Source of the DNA: Pseudorasbora parva
Lineage: Eukaryota > Chordata > Actinopteri > Cypriniformes > Gobionidae
Direction: 5' to 3'
Assembly: GCF_024679245.1 (NCBI RefSeq)
Contig: NC_090176.1
Coordinates: forward strand, 47,383,086 to 47,447,085
Length of the DNA stretch: 64,000 nt
Part shown: positions 53,629 through 64,000 of the stretch, piece by piece
Layout: every line of letters begins with the position of its first letter
How positions within the stretch are numbered: the first letter of the stretch is position 1
Position numbers and translations under genes: made by a program
The notes under the pieces: generated by a model
The model's input: only the letters and a program-made list of their open reading frames with translations
Told to the model about the DNA's origin: nothing
The model's database searches: none

Positions 53629-53923
53629 TATTCTGCACGACCATATTCTACATCCATTAATTCTACCCAGTACCTAAACTTAACAACTACCTTACTAACT
53701 ATTAATAAACAGTAATTGGGGGGTTATTGAAGCAAAAGTGTTACCCTTTAAATAATAAAAAAAAAAATGGGAAAATTGGTACCTGCTATGAATAGAAATC
53801 AGCCCAGAGGATTTCATAAAAAATATTATCCAGCAATCACAACTGACTAGAAAGGTCATAAGAATTTGTTGGTCAAAAAGTGTGAACTGAATTAATTTTA
53901 TTTTTTTATTATAGTGTTTTATG

Positions 53924-54478
53924 TCTTTTCCACTACGTGGTACGACTTGGCTCAGCTCGGCTCGGTTGCTTATCCACAGCAGTAGTATCGCTTCAAGTGG
54001 GTGGGATTACGTTGTAGTTGCGCCGCCTCTACTGCCGCAAAATCATCGCAAACATCCTACACCGTTTGAAGGTCTGGCGGAAGCCGTGTGCGACTTCCTG
54101 AAAAACGCTTTCATTCCGTGTTGCCCCATCCGCCCCTCGGCTTCCAACGTGAGGAATGTCCGAATCTTATCTACCAACCAAGATTCAGCTTTTTTTTGTT
54201 TGTTAAATAGTTTTCCTTCAAGCAAGTCATGCAAACGATACTACCGTGGCTGTTATAGCAGGTTTGTTGTTGCAAATCCAATGATGCTAGCAGTAACGAT
54301 TCTCTCTGACCAATCAGTGATCTTTAGTATTTACACGTCACATTTTAGTATTGGTACATCACGCTTGGAACTCCAGTCGAAACGAGGAGGTACTGTTTAA
54401 GGGAGCCTTACCAAGCCTTGCAGTGGAAAACCACCACGTACCAAACTATCCCGAGCCGTACCATTCAGCGGAAAAGCG
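53924..54478. mobile_element. Probable TIR element
   Basis: Left CTTTTCCACTACGTGGTACG and right CGTACCATTCAGCGGAAAAG face each other with mismatches, and both sides carry a GCTCGG/CCGAGC word. The long ORF inside (159 codons) has no domain. Confidence 0.55.
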
Positions 54479-55545
54479 AACCGCGCCGAGGATGGATTAA
54501 TCGGTGTTCATTTGGTAATGCCTTGCTGCGTGTTTAGGATGCAGCTGTTTTTGTCTGAAATAGTTAATTCCGGTTTTCAGAAAGTAAAGTGAGTTGCGTG
54601 CATAAACCTCTTGTCCAGCGTCCTTTGTTATACACAACAATACCATGCAGTGGAGCAGCGCCAATAGACTATACTACTGAGATGCTGCTTTATGCCCGGT
54701 ACAGATTGTATGATTTTGGGCTGTCCCAGACGAAAGATGACCAATCGTGTTAAACTACTTACCTCAAGCTCCATTTGCAAAATTGGAATGCCAAGTTGGC
54801 CTCTTTGACCAATAATCAAACCAATATTGACCAATATTCTCCTGTTTCGCTTCCTTCTATTTTTTCAGTGCGTATAAAAAAAATACAATTACCAAAGTGT
54901 GATTGATCGTGCTGTATTTGTTTACCAATAGTGCATACGGATGACGTTTTATTCTTCTATACTCTCTTGCATCATTGCCTGTGATTCAATAGGTCATCGT
55001 CGTACAGTCTACATACGTCATGCCCAAGTTTATTAGAACCATGTCGTGATTTGTAATGATCTCATAGAATTGCTGAAATTGCACAGTCTGTAGCAGGCAT
55101 TGGGATTTCGCTTTGTAGTACATACTGTATACCGTTTTCAGTGGATTCTGTTGCTCCAACGATTCAGAGTAGGTGCTTCCAGTGTGTCTGTAGAGAACAG
55201 AGCCGTGTTCTGTCCTTTTGGGAGGGAGACACATTCCGCAGCGCTCCTGTGGTTTGGAGGCTCTCCAGCTGCTGTTTTCACCACACACACACACAGAGAG
55301 AGAGAAACAATAGGCCTCAGCTGAGACCCATGGAGCCCGAAGGTCGAGGCTGTTCTTGCCCAGGGGTTAAATTGGGCCGGAACGAGCAGGAAAAGCGTTC
55401 CGGTGTCATGCAAAGCTCTCTCCTGCTGCAGATACCGACCCTTTCTGAACTCAAAGGAATTTTTCTGGGTTCTCTATTCAGTATTGGATTAGAAATCCAC
55501 CACAGATGCTTTATGATGTGAAAATATGATATCAATAGTCCACTC
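54479..55545. other. Intergenic, no gene recognised
   Basis: ORFs up to 126 codons near 55140-55520 overlap on both strands and show no domain or exon signals. Confidence 0.45.
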
Positions 55546-55800
55546 TAGGGGTTTTCACACTGTGCTTAACCCTGGGTTGTCGTCATGAAACGTTTCACAC
55601 TTGTGATTTAGGAGGGGGGTTCACTTTTACCCGGTGTTATGAAACCCTCCCCCCCTTGAGCAGGTTAGCACTGCTTTTGCACTGTTAAACCCTCGGGTAA
55701 ATAATGAGCAATGTGAAACTTGGATCAAGATTACCCAGGATTGTGTTTACCAAGGGCTTAGAATGACCCAGAGTTAACTATTTCATGTGTGAAAAGATCT
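55546..55800. mobile_element. Probable short TIR element
   Basis: GGGGTTTTCACACTGTGCTTAA at the left and TTAACTATTTCATGTGTGAAAA at the right are loosely inverted. The core has repeated AACCCTGGGTT/ACCCAG words. Confidence 0.5.
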
Positions 55801-56015
55801 TCTTTAAGCCAAAGGTTTCAAAAGAGGGGTTTCACAGCGCTGTCATAGAAGAACCATTTTGAGGTTTCCCCAAAAACCCTTCAGTGAAATTTCTTTTCTT
55901 TTTTTTTAAATTGAAAAGGTTCCATGGATTTTAAAAGTTGTTATTATAACCGTAAATGCCCATAAAGAAGCTCTATTTACAGCAGGAGTGTCACATATTA
56001 CATAACCAAACCAAT

Positions 56016-56345
56016 GGGGTCAGTAAAATTAGCTTTAGAGAAAGAGAGAAAATAGAGAACTTTAATTCAGCAAGGATGCAATAAATTGATCAATTGACAG
56101 CTAAAAAAAAGATTTATATTTCAAATAAATGCTATTCTATTGATCTTTCTATTCATAAAATAAACAAATGGATTATGGTTTTCACAAAAATATGAAGCAG
56201 CACAACTGTTTTCAACATTGATAATGATAAGAAATGTTTGTTCAACATATTAGAATGATTTCTGAAGGATCATGTGACACTGAAGACTGGAGTAATGATG
56301 TTTTGATCACAGGTAAAAATAAATTTTAAAATATATTCAAATAGA
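56016..56345 (+). repeat. Dispersed repeat (CACAACTGTTTTCAACATTG family)
   Basis: Longest plus-strand copy in the window: GGGGTCAGTAAAATT, then AAGGATGCAATAAATTGATC, AGCACAACTGTTTTCAACATTG and GGATCATGTGACACTGAAGA. Probably a non-autonomous DNA transposon. Confidence 0.75.
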
Positions 56346-56799
56346 ACAGAGTTTTTTTTATTTTTTAATATTTCACAAAATAATCACACTAGAAACTTCT
56401 AAGAGATGCAACATTTTTATTATTATTTATAATTATTTATATATTGAGGATGGGGCAATTGTTCACCCAACAATTTAATTTCAAATTTACTCTACCTTAT
56501 GTTGTTCCAGACCTGTATGATTTTCTTTCTCATGTTAGACACAAAAGGAGATATGTGTAAAGAATGTTGGTAACCAACATGACTGATTACAAACAATCTT
56601 TAAAATATATTTTGTGTTCAGCAGAAGAAAGAAAGTACTACAGGTTTGAAACAACTTAAGGGTGAGTAAATTATGACAAATTTTTCCTTTTGGGTGAGTT
56701 ATCACTTTAAACGGCATTTTAGACATACACTGGCAAACTTTTGTAAGCACTTCCTCTCGGAGGGAATCCCTGCTGCTATTTTGAAGTTTGTTCAACTTC

Positions 56800-57250
56800 G
56801 TCAAGTGAGTGACAGAAGTTTTTTTGGACAGACTCTCAACCCCTCGATTTTGGATGAGAAGGCCTGGCTCTCAGTCTCCGCTCTAATTCATCTCAAATGT
56901 GTCCTATCGGGTTGAGGTCAGGACTCTGTGCAGGCCAGTCAAGTTCCTTCACACCGAACTCATTCATCCATGTCTTTATGGGCCGACACTTTGTGCACTG
57001 GTGCACATTCATGTTGGAACAGAAAGGGGCCATTCCTAAACTGTTCCCAAAAATTTGGGAGCATGAAATTGTCCAAAATGTCTTGGTATGATGAAGCATT
57101 GAGAGTTCCATTCACTGGAACTAAGGGGTCAAGCCCAACCCCTGGAAAAAACCCTCACACCATAATCCCCCATCCAACAAACTTTACACTTTGGGGAAAA
57201 AACTGTACAAAATAAATTAGCTCCAGTAATTCCAAGTGGTCAAGGGCATT
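56800..57250 (-). pseudogene. Third Tc1/mariner transposase remnant
   Basis: Minus-strand relic of the C-terminal catalytic part. One open piece contains MNVHQCTKCRP, then ELDWPAQSPDLNPIGHI, the conserved segment around and after the second catalytic aspartate. Frames on either side are shifted and the N-terminal half is missing. It is another lineage than the two plus-strand relics. Confidence 0.75.
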
Positions 57251-58614
57251 CCATTTAAACATTCCGGCAGTAGTGGGCGCTTGTGCAACATAAGCAATGA
57301 CGTACATCCAGAGGGAAGTTAACGAGGGAAGAGATTAAAAAATTGGACTTAAATGCAGCCCAGATTTGAGTGTTCACGCACCTCCAAGATCCCAGTTTAT
57401 CGGCTGCTCTGCCGGGGCTTCAGACACAAAACAACACATTCCCTCCTTCAGTAATGAGGCTGCCAGCCAGTCTTCCTCTCTCTGATGCACTCCTTTCTGC
57501 GTCGTGTGTGTGTGTGTGTGTGTCTGTGTGTTTCACTCTTCTCATTTCTGGCTTAATTGTAGCTACAGAATAAGCAAGAGACGAGAAGGAAAAGATACAG
57601 TCAGGATGTGCTGCTGTTGCTGTTACATGTTTAGGAAATCTGTGAAATCTGTCTAATCGAACAGGTTAAACAAGAGCAGGATTATTACATGCAAGAGCAG
57701 AAATCTATGTTTTCTGGAGAAAATGAAACTGGTACTTACAGTTCCTGTGCAAAACTGTGGTGTTGGGGATGGTTGCCAGGGCGTTGCTACATGGTTGCTA
57801 TGGTGTTACACAAGATGTATTCAAAGACATTGTCTGTGACGCACATTCTATATTAACGCATCACGTCGCATGGCAACCATAAACATCCTTCAGGCTAATT
57901 TTAATTGGAATGATTCAATTTCTCTTGGGTACTTGGGTAAAACCGAGTGATATATATATATATATAAAAAATATGTTCTGAAGATAATTAAATAAATTCC
58001 AACTTATTTATACAGCCGTCTACCGAACATTTCTTTCAAAGCGGCATTGAGCCTTTTAGCCTGATTTCATTTTATTTTCAGTCACGGTGTGTCCTTGTAC
58101 TATGATTAATAAATTCCTGAAGCTGAAGCTGGTTTATAAGTGCAACTCTGAAAACTCATCTCAAGTTTCCCGTTTGTTTTCTTTCCTGAAGACACTCTAT
58201 CAAACACAGACAAAATGGACTTCCTGGAAGGTTGAGGTAGAATTCAATTAGTAGTTTTCCCCTCTGCTTCCATCTGTGGTCCTGTGAGGCCTGGTGATCA
58301 ATGGCAGCGCGCAGGAGAGGAGGATGTGTGTTCTAACGCGTATCACTAATTGAGTGCTTTGAGGATCGGAGTGAATGGAAGCTTGATAAAGAGCAACAAC
58401 GGCTGAGCACTTTTTCAGTGCCCTGGTTTCCGAGACAAATTACATTATAAAGTTTACGAGTTTTGTTTGAAGCAACAACAAAAAAAAGTGTTTCAAAATC
58501 AGGAAAAAAGACTTTCATGAGGGAATGCTCATTCTGTGAAGCATAGCGAATGATAGAATTGAGTCAGAAAGGATGATACAAAGTAGAACAAATTCATCTT
58601 GATAATGTCAGATA

Positions 58615-58618
<4 letters not shown>
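57251..58618. other. Intergenic, no gene recognised
   Basis: Includes a short GT run near 57505 and a GGTTGCCAGGGCGTTGCTAC motif near 57772 (inverse of the one near 12080). No coding signal, although this is intron if the csrnp transcript starts upstream. Confidence 0.45.

Positions 58619-58708
<90 letters not shown>
58619..58708. repeat. (TA)n microsatellite
   Basis: TA run of about 44 units, 170 bp before the csrnp exon. Confidence 0.97.
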
Positions 58709-58713
<5 letters not shown>

Positions 58714-58879
58714 TTAAAAATAGGTGAGTTTGAGGACATTTGATCCCGTCATTTGCATTTATGGGAGTGGACAGACATTTGATAAGTGACTCTGATTAAT
58801 GGATCTCTTTCCAGGATTATGTGTAAATATGATTTTCTTGCAGTGTAGTTGAAAATGTCTTTGTCTCTCTCTCTCTCAG

Positions 58880-59083
58880 CCATGAGTGGGATTCTGAAGA
58901 GGAAGTTTGAGGAGGTGGAGGGGGCGTCGCCCTGCTCGTCACTGAGAGAGTCGGAGGAGGAGGAGATCTCCAGCACTGAGAGCGGAGACAGCAGCGACAG
59001 CGTCAACCCATCGGCCTCGCACTTCACACACTCTTCATCAGCATCGTCCTCATCAGCAACACCACACATGCTGCAGCGGACAG
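58880..59083 (+). CDS. csrnp3: First coding exon of a CSRNP-family gene
   Basis: A CT-rich tract ending CTCTCTCAG gives a good splice acceptor at 58879. The exon starts CC and the ATG is at 58882. The frame reads MSGILKRKFEEVEGASPCSS, then LRESEEEEISSTESGDSSDS and VNPSASHF, and stops being exonic at the strong donor ACAG|GTGAGC (59083/59084): 67 codons plus one base. This opening is characteristic of vertebrate cysteine/serine-rich nuclear proteins, closest in memory to CSRNP3; they are nuclear transcriptional activators with a Cys-rich DNA-binding domain encoded by later exons. Those exons (the VTVYYF/RRQGFTSVPSQGG region) are not in the window to 64000, so the next intron exceeds 4.9 kb. 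Unusual: after SHF the family usually continues TPSSILKR, but here a Ser-rich THSSSASSSSATPHMLQRT follows. Confidence 0.8.
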
Positions 59084-59910
59084 GTGAGCGGACAGAGGAC
59101 TGAACAAAACAGTGCTGGAGGATTTCCTTTAGAACTATTCTCACTCAAAGAAATGACAAATAATACACTGAATTAGACTGAGTAACACTTAAATTACAGT
59201 GTCATTTTATATATGGTAAATGCAGTACTATAGTAACATGCGACTTAACCTGAACCAAATCCTAACCCTATAGTAAGTACTTGATATTACTCAGTACTTA
59301 AAGTGTAACAAAGACACCTTAAAGGAAGTGTTTGTAAGGTTGTGGACAACTGGTAATGCAATCACTTTCAAATGGCTGTAGAGCGGTGTATCCCCTCTCC
59401 CCCTCCCCCTGACTCGAGGTTGCCGGATCAGCAGGAGCGTTTGTAGATCTGCAGCTGTGCTAACCAGAGCAGATCTGGCAACCGGATGCCGAAACACTAC
59501 TGACTCCATGATTGGTCAATAGATGTAGGGCGGAGCTTCAGGCCAAAACACAACATGACAACATCAACATCAGTTGAGGGCTGCAACAACAACTTTTAAA
59601 TGACAATATCCGGCCGGACTACTGTTGTCAGTGATATAAGTATTTAAAATTACCATAATTTATTAATGACATATCAGGGCCATTTTATGATTAATTGAAA
59701 AACATTTCTTACATAAAGTTCCTTCAAAATAAAGTTTAACCAAAGACTGAAATGGCATTTTCTTTTAGTGACTTAAACTACACAAATATTTTGTATATTA
59801 AACCCTTTTAAATGAAATATTCATATAGTGACAGGAAGCTGAAATAATTATTAATTAGCTAATTACAGATAATAGAATATTTATAATAATGAAAAAAGTA
59901 GCCTAGTTTT
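59084..59910. other. Intron sequence; no further exon seen
   Basis: Begins at the csrnp exon donor. Contains AGTACTTAAAGTGTAACA near 59294, like the end of a dispersed repeat, and otherwise no recognised feature. Confidence 0.5.
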
Positions 59911-60081
59911 ACATTTACATTTACATTTATGCATTTGGCAGACGCTTTTATCCAAAACGACTTACATTGCATTTTAAGGTACACATTTTACATTTTTGTC
60001 AGTTCTTGCTTTCCCTGGGAATCGAACCCATGACCTTGGCGTTGCTAGCACCATGCTCTACTGTTTGAGCTACAGGAAAGG
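59911..60081 (-). mobile_element. tRNA-derived SINE
   Basis: On the minus strand it reads CTGTAGCTCAAACAGTAGAG (A box), then GGTTCGATTCC-type B box (complement of GGGAATCGAACCC at 60018). It continues into the conserved tail AAAGCGTCTGCCAAATGC and a short ATTTACATTTAC-type repeat end. That order is typical of fish SINEs whose tail is shared with a partner LINE. Confidence 0.85.
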
Positions 60082-60134
60082 GAAAGAGTTTTAAAAAGAG
60101 AAAGGTTGCCAATTCATAAAAAGGACTAATCGTG

Positions 60135-60348
60135 TTAAAGGACTAGTTTGCAGAAGAATTTTTAACTAATATATATTTATATATATATAACTTTTTTCTG
60201 TGGGACACAAAAGGAAACATCTTGAACAATCACACAACAACATTTCATAGTGACCACTTATGAAAAGCTTAAAATAAGCATAAAAGTATCATCAAAATGA
60301 GTCCATATGACTATTTATTTTTTATTTTTTGGTGAACTATTCCTTTAA
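60135..60348. mobile_element. TTAA-end MITE
   Basis: TTAAAGGACTAGTTTGC at the left and GGTGAACTATTCCTTTAA at the right: short inverted ends with TTAA tips, same end style as the elements at 17811 and 63275. Confidence 0.7.
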
Positions 60349-61889
60349 AAGTAATCACAACTGGCACAAACCATTGTCTCGTTCCTTTAAAGCACTGAAT
60401 TATGGGTACACGAGGAGGAAGATGGGAAATACCGTTTCCCAGAGAATGTCCCCAGGGGAAATTCTAGCTCGAAATTGGTAGCAGAAAATAGAAAATGGCC
60501 CTTTGAAAGGAAAATTCATCACTGAGATTTGATATTGATCGTCATCATGCTTGTCTGAAGGGGGCTTGAGAAAATATCCATCATAGCAATACACGTGAAA
60601 CATCTGGCCTCGTGCCGCTAACCATGAAGAAGCTAAAGCATGCCACGCATGAGCAGGCATTTGACTTCATAATAAGACACTCAAGAGCAGTTCACATGAA
60701 AAGCATCACTCATCATTTCTAGAAAGATGCATTTCTGATTCATCCATATACTGGCTTTTCCGGACTATAAGTCACACTTTTTTTCATAGTTTGGCTGGTC
60801 CTACGACTTCTAGTCAGGTGCGATTTATATATCAAATTTAATTCCTACTGACTGACAAGAATAAACATATAGCCGCGAGAGGGCGCTCTATGCTGCTCCT
60901 GTAGCTGACCCCTGAAAAAAATAACTGAAAACTGAAAAAAACTCCTAACTGAAATATTAACTTAAAGACAACAACTTAGAAAGACTGAACACAAACAAAA
61001 TGCCCCCATAAAGAAAATGTTATTCTGCAAAATACAACCTGCATGTAGTAAAATATGCAGCCGAGAACGATTCACACAGTGTTCGTCACGTATATATATA
61101 TATAATTTTTTTAAACATTCATGCACAACCTAATTCTTCAACACTGAGTAACCATCATTTGCAGTAAAGTGCTCTGCTTCAGTTCTACTGTCAGACTTTG
61201 TTCTGTCATAAAGCAAGCGATACGCCATAAAGAGCGACCACTTCTAAAATAAATACAGATTAATGAAGGCCCAATAAACTGAGAGACTGTGAGTTGTTTT
61301 AGGAAGGCAGTTTTCTTCACCATGTCAATCATTCCTGATGCTCTTCAGCTCTTTGCCCACATTAAATCTACGCTCTCATCACTTCTCTGAGGTCTTTAAT
61401 GTTTTGTGACGCTCATCCACTTTGATTCCTCCATTAAAAATAATTAGAAGTTTATGTACACCAGATGTCTGCGGATGACCCACAGTGCAGCGAGTCCCAG
61501 AGGACGTCGGTTTCCTCCTTTAGAAAACGCTGCTCTTTCAGCACAGCTTCAGAGAGAGCTTACGTCTACATTAAGATGTAAAATCTAGCTCATAATCGTA
61601 AATTACTGACATTGAAATCAACCTGCTGAGCTGGATTCCTTGAACTGTTATAATCATGAAGAAAAGCCAGTGACTGTTAGATGAAAACCCTTTGGTGGCA
61701 TGAAAGGATAATACACATGGTGCTGCTAAAATTATTGCCATATTCATATACCCATCATTTATTTCCAAATAAATCCGTCTCTTCCGTGATACCCTGAAAT
61801 TTTGAATATTCCAATCTAATATGATTTCTGACCTGTAAGGTTGCCAGAATAATAATCTTACACGGTGTGTTAATAGGCCAGAGGAGAAC
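60349..61889. other. Intron/intergenic; one dispersed-repeat word
   Basis: TTTTCCGGACTATAAGTCAC at 60759 and AGAGGGCGCTCTATGC at 60888 are words of a dispersed fish repeat. No exon signal that I can support. Confidence 0.45.
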
Positions 61890-62282
61890 TGGCACCCCGA
61901 CTGAGTCTGGTTTCTCCCAAGGTTTATTTTTCTCCATCACGCCCTGATGGAGTTTTGGTTCCTTGCCACTGTCGCCTTTGGCTTGGCTTGCTCAGTTGGG
62001 GACACTAAAATTATGATTAAAGTTATTCAACTTATTATACAAATAAAATGTATGAATTAGGTCTTATTTAATTCTATAAACTTAAATACTGATCTGCCAA
62101 CATTGTTGCTATATGATAAATTAAAATAAGCTGATAACATCACTGTTTTCTCCAGTACGACTGTACAGCCAAATCTAATTTTGTCGCAATATTATCCTGT
62201 TTGACACTGTGAAGCTGCTTTGACACAATCGTGATTGTAAAAGCGCTATACAAATAAAGTTGATTGATTGATTGATTGATTG
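61890..62282 (+). mobile_element. Non-LTR retroposon 3' end
   Basis: Ends AAGCGCTATACAAATAAAGT followed by five TTGA/TGAT units, the style of LINE 3' tails. Upstream sequence (GGTTCCTTGCCACTGTCGCC) is non-coding. Family not assigned. Confidence 0.55.
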
Positions 62283-62317
62283 ATATACCTTGGTATGGAC
62301 ATGATACTGCGATGTAT

Positions 62318-62720
62318 ACTAGCGTTCAAAAGTTTGGGGTCGGTAACCTATTTTAGTACTTTTTTCCCCTCATCAACACCAATGCTCAAATATACAGTAA
62401 AAACAGCAATAGTGTGATATATAATTACAATTTAAAATAGTTTTCTATGTGAATATGTTTTCAAATATAACTTTTAAAAAAAAGTAAGCAGCATCATTAC
62501 TCCAGTTTTCAGTGTCATGTGATCCTTCAGAAATCATACTGATACACTGATTTGATGCTCAAGAAACATTTCTTATTATTATTAATGTTGAAAACAGTTG
62601 TGCTGCTTCATATTTTTATGAAAACCATGATACAATCTTTCTTTCCTCAGGATTGTTTAATAAATAGAAAGTCCAAAAGAACAGCATTTAATGGAAATTA
62701 TTCATTACATTATAAATGTA
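62318..62720 (-). repeat. Dispersed repeat (CACAACTGTTTTCAACATTG family), inverted
   Basis: Starts TAGCGTTCAAAAGTTTGGGG, the terminal end of the family, then carries the inverse of the words at 56016 (GTGTCATGTGATCCTTCAGA, AATGTTGAAAACAGTTGTGC). Confidence 0.8.
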
Positions 62721-63028
62721 TTTACTGTCACTTTTAGAAGTGTATATTTATGACAAATATTTAGTAAAAGAATAAATCATAGCTGTGTAAGTAATACACT
62801 CTCCTCTGCACCTCTAGTGGTCCTCTGCACGCCTCTGCCTCCTATTGTTTGGCCATTTAAAGGGGGATGGTAAATATAGCCTGTATAAATATCCCCAGTT
62901 TTGGCCTCCAAAAGAGTGGAGTTTCCCTGATACTCTCTCCCACAGCTCCCTTCATGTCTGACACAAACAGGACAAATAAGAACCATCTGCTGCTGCCGGT
63001 CCCCCGCCCAGAACCACCAGCAGAATAC

Positions 63029-63031
<3 letters not shown>

Positions 63032-63059
<28 letters not shown>
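63032..63059. repeat. (CA)n microsatellite
   Basis: Short CA run of 14 units. Confidence 0.95.
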
Positions 63060-63274
63060 GTATGTGTGCACTGCGCTTAACCTAGTCTGACTCAGGAACT
63101 CCAGCACAACTGAAACAGAGCAAAAGCTTCTACTGCAAACAGCTTTCTGAGAGCAGGGGCTCAGTGTTGAAGAAGAGTTAGGCAGCGGTTGATGGGTTGG
63201 GAACATTTTTAAATGAGTCTTTTTCTCTTCAGGTGTACTATGGAAAGGTGACTCTCAACACTTCCAGGTTATAT

Positions 63275-63520
63275 TTAAAGGGATAGTTCACCCACAAATG
63301 AAAATTCTGTCATTAATTCTTACCCTCATGTCTTTTCAAACCTGTAAGACTTTTGTTCCTCTTTGGAACACTAACGAAGATCTTTTTGATGAAATCTGAG
63401 AGATTTCTGTCCCTCCATTGACAGCTACCACTTTGATAAAGTGAATATCTAATCATAAAAAGAATCCATATGAAGTGAGCGTTTTTGTCCAAATTTTCTG
63501 AAGAGACTCGATCATTTTAT
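63275..63520. mobile_element. TTAA-end MITE, left part
   Basis: TTAAAGGGATAGTTCACCC, then GTAAGACTTTTGTTCCTCTT and TTGACAGCTACC. The same family as 13012. The right end is not identified; a 51-bp minisatellite begins where the shared sequence stops. Confidence 0.75.
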
Positions 63521-63536
63521 ATGATGAACAGACGTC

Positions 63537-63845
63537 ATTGGTTCTCAAATGTGCTGCGTAACACCAGAATGAACCTCATTGGTTCTCGCTGAAGCTCAAA
63601 TGTGCTACGTAACACCAGAATGAACCTCATTGGTTCTCGCTGAAGGTCAAATGTGCTGCGTAACACCAGAATGAACCTCATTGGTTCTCACTGAAGGTCA
63701 AACGTGATGCGTAACACCAGAATGAACCTCATTGGTTCTCACTGAAGGTCAAATGTGCTGCGTAACACGAGAATGAACCTCATTGGTTCTCACTGAAGGT
63801 CAAACGTGCTGCGTAACACCAGAATGAACCTCATTGGTTCTTGAG
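63537..63845. repeat. 51-bp minisatellite, about six copies
   Basis: GAACCTCATTGGTTCTC recurs at 63571, 63622, 63673, 63724, 63775 and 63826, exactly 51 bp apart. The rest of the unit is near TGAAGGTCAAATGTGCTGCG TAACACCAGAAT. Confidence 0.95.
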
Positions 63846-63892
63846 GAAGCAAGTTTTTACTTAAAAATATTTTAAATAAAAGCAGTTTAGGG

Positions 63893-64000
63893 GGAACGGA
63901 TTACTAGTAACTTGAGTTACATAATCAGATAACTTTTTTTCAAGTAACTAGTATAGTAAAGCATTACTTTTAAATACAACAAAATATCAGTTACTTTTGC
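63893..64000. repeat. Dispersed repeat, cut by window edge
   Basis: GGATTACTAGTAACTTGAGT and TCAAGTAACTAGTATAG are phrases of a dispersed fish repeat; the sequence runs off the window. Confidence 0.45.

Larger units (their letters stand above)
52939..53743. mobile_element. TIR element (AACACTTT ends), split by a solo LTR
   Basis: Left end TAACACTTTTATGG and right end CAAAAGTGTTA are inverted. The left body (CTTATAAAGCACATATTAAT) and the right body (ACCTAAACTTAACAACTACC) belong to one dispersed non-coding element, interrupted at TATTC by the insertion at 53051. Confidence 0.65.

Noticed and set aside
53921..54400. 159-codon ORF
   Set aside because: Lies inside an inverted-repeat element, covers its terminal repeat and shows no domain.
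55100..55535. Overlapping ORFs of 72-126 codons on both strands
   Set aside because: Both strands are open over the same GC-richer stretch; no conserved motif or splice signals.
59990..60081. tRNA gene on the minus strand
   Set aside because: A and B boxes belong to a SINE, as shown by the attached conserved tail and repeat end.

Overview
The window reads as teleost fish DNA, most likely a cyprinid. It has very long dinucleotide and tetranucleotide microsatellites, several fish-type Tc1/mariner relics, short inverted-repeat elements ending in TTAAAGG...CCTTTAA, a tRNA-derived SINE with a LINE-like 3' tail, and a young vertebrate-type Ty3/Gypsy retrotransposon. Species is inferred from repeat style only. 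The window is almost entirely non-genic. The one piece of host coding sequence I can support is a single first coding exon of a CSRNP-family gene (best match csrnp3) at 58880-59083, plus strand. A CpG-rich block after a CT array at 49418-49735 could be its upstream promoter or 5' exon, but that is inference.

Layout. 1-1130: (CA)n arrays interrupted by a repeated CCTAAACCTACCCATC-type motif. 2351-4274: a 20-bp minisatellite with higher-order structure, open in all three minus frames. 6478-7851: a solo LTR with a nested TIR element. 13351-16021: a dead Tc1 element split by a solo LTR that is itself split by a short TIR element. 17811-26977: a TTAA foldback element split by a complete 8.45-kb Gypsy retrotransposon (18413-26866). 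27171-36350: short TIR elements, Tc1 relics, an element carrying a RecQ-like helicase scrap, and a THAP-like scrap. 36350-52500: mostly unassignable AT-rich DNA with microsatellites. 52500-54500: foldback elements, one perfect 50-bp palindrome and another three-level nest. 58880-59083: the csrnp exon. 59900-64000: SINE, MITEs, a LINE-like tail and a 51-bp minisatellite.

The most interesting system is the Gypsy element. Its two 836-bp LTRs differ at one base that I can find. Gag (517 codons) is followed by pol in the -1 frame. The join has a textbook G GGA AAC slippery heptamer directly before the gag stop, a 7-nt spacer, a perfect 8-bp stem and a possible pseudoknot. Each LTR holds two exon-like blocks interrupted by GT...AG introns and, downstream, the same blocks joined exactly as if spliced. 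This suggests that a spliced leader RNA was reverse transcribed back into the LTR. The leader also has two copies of the tRNA-His-type primer-binding site, separated by a segment with tRNA-like A and B boxes. Pol has one in-frame UGA at 21415-21417.
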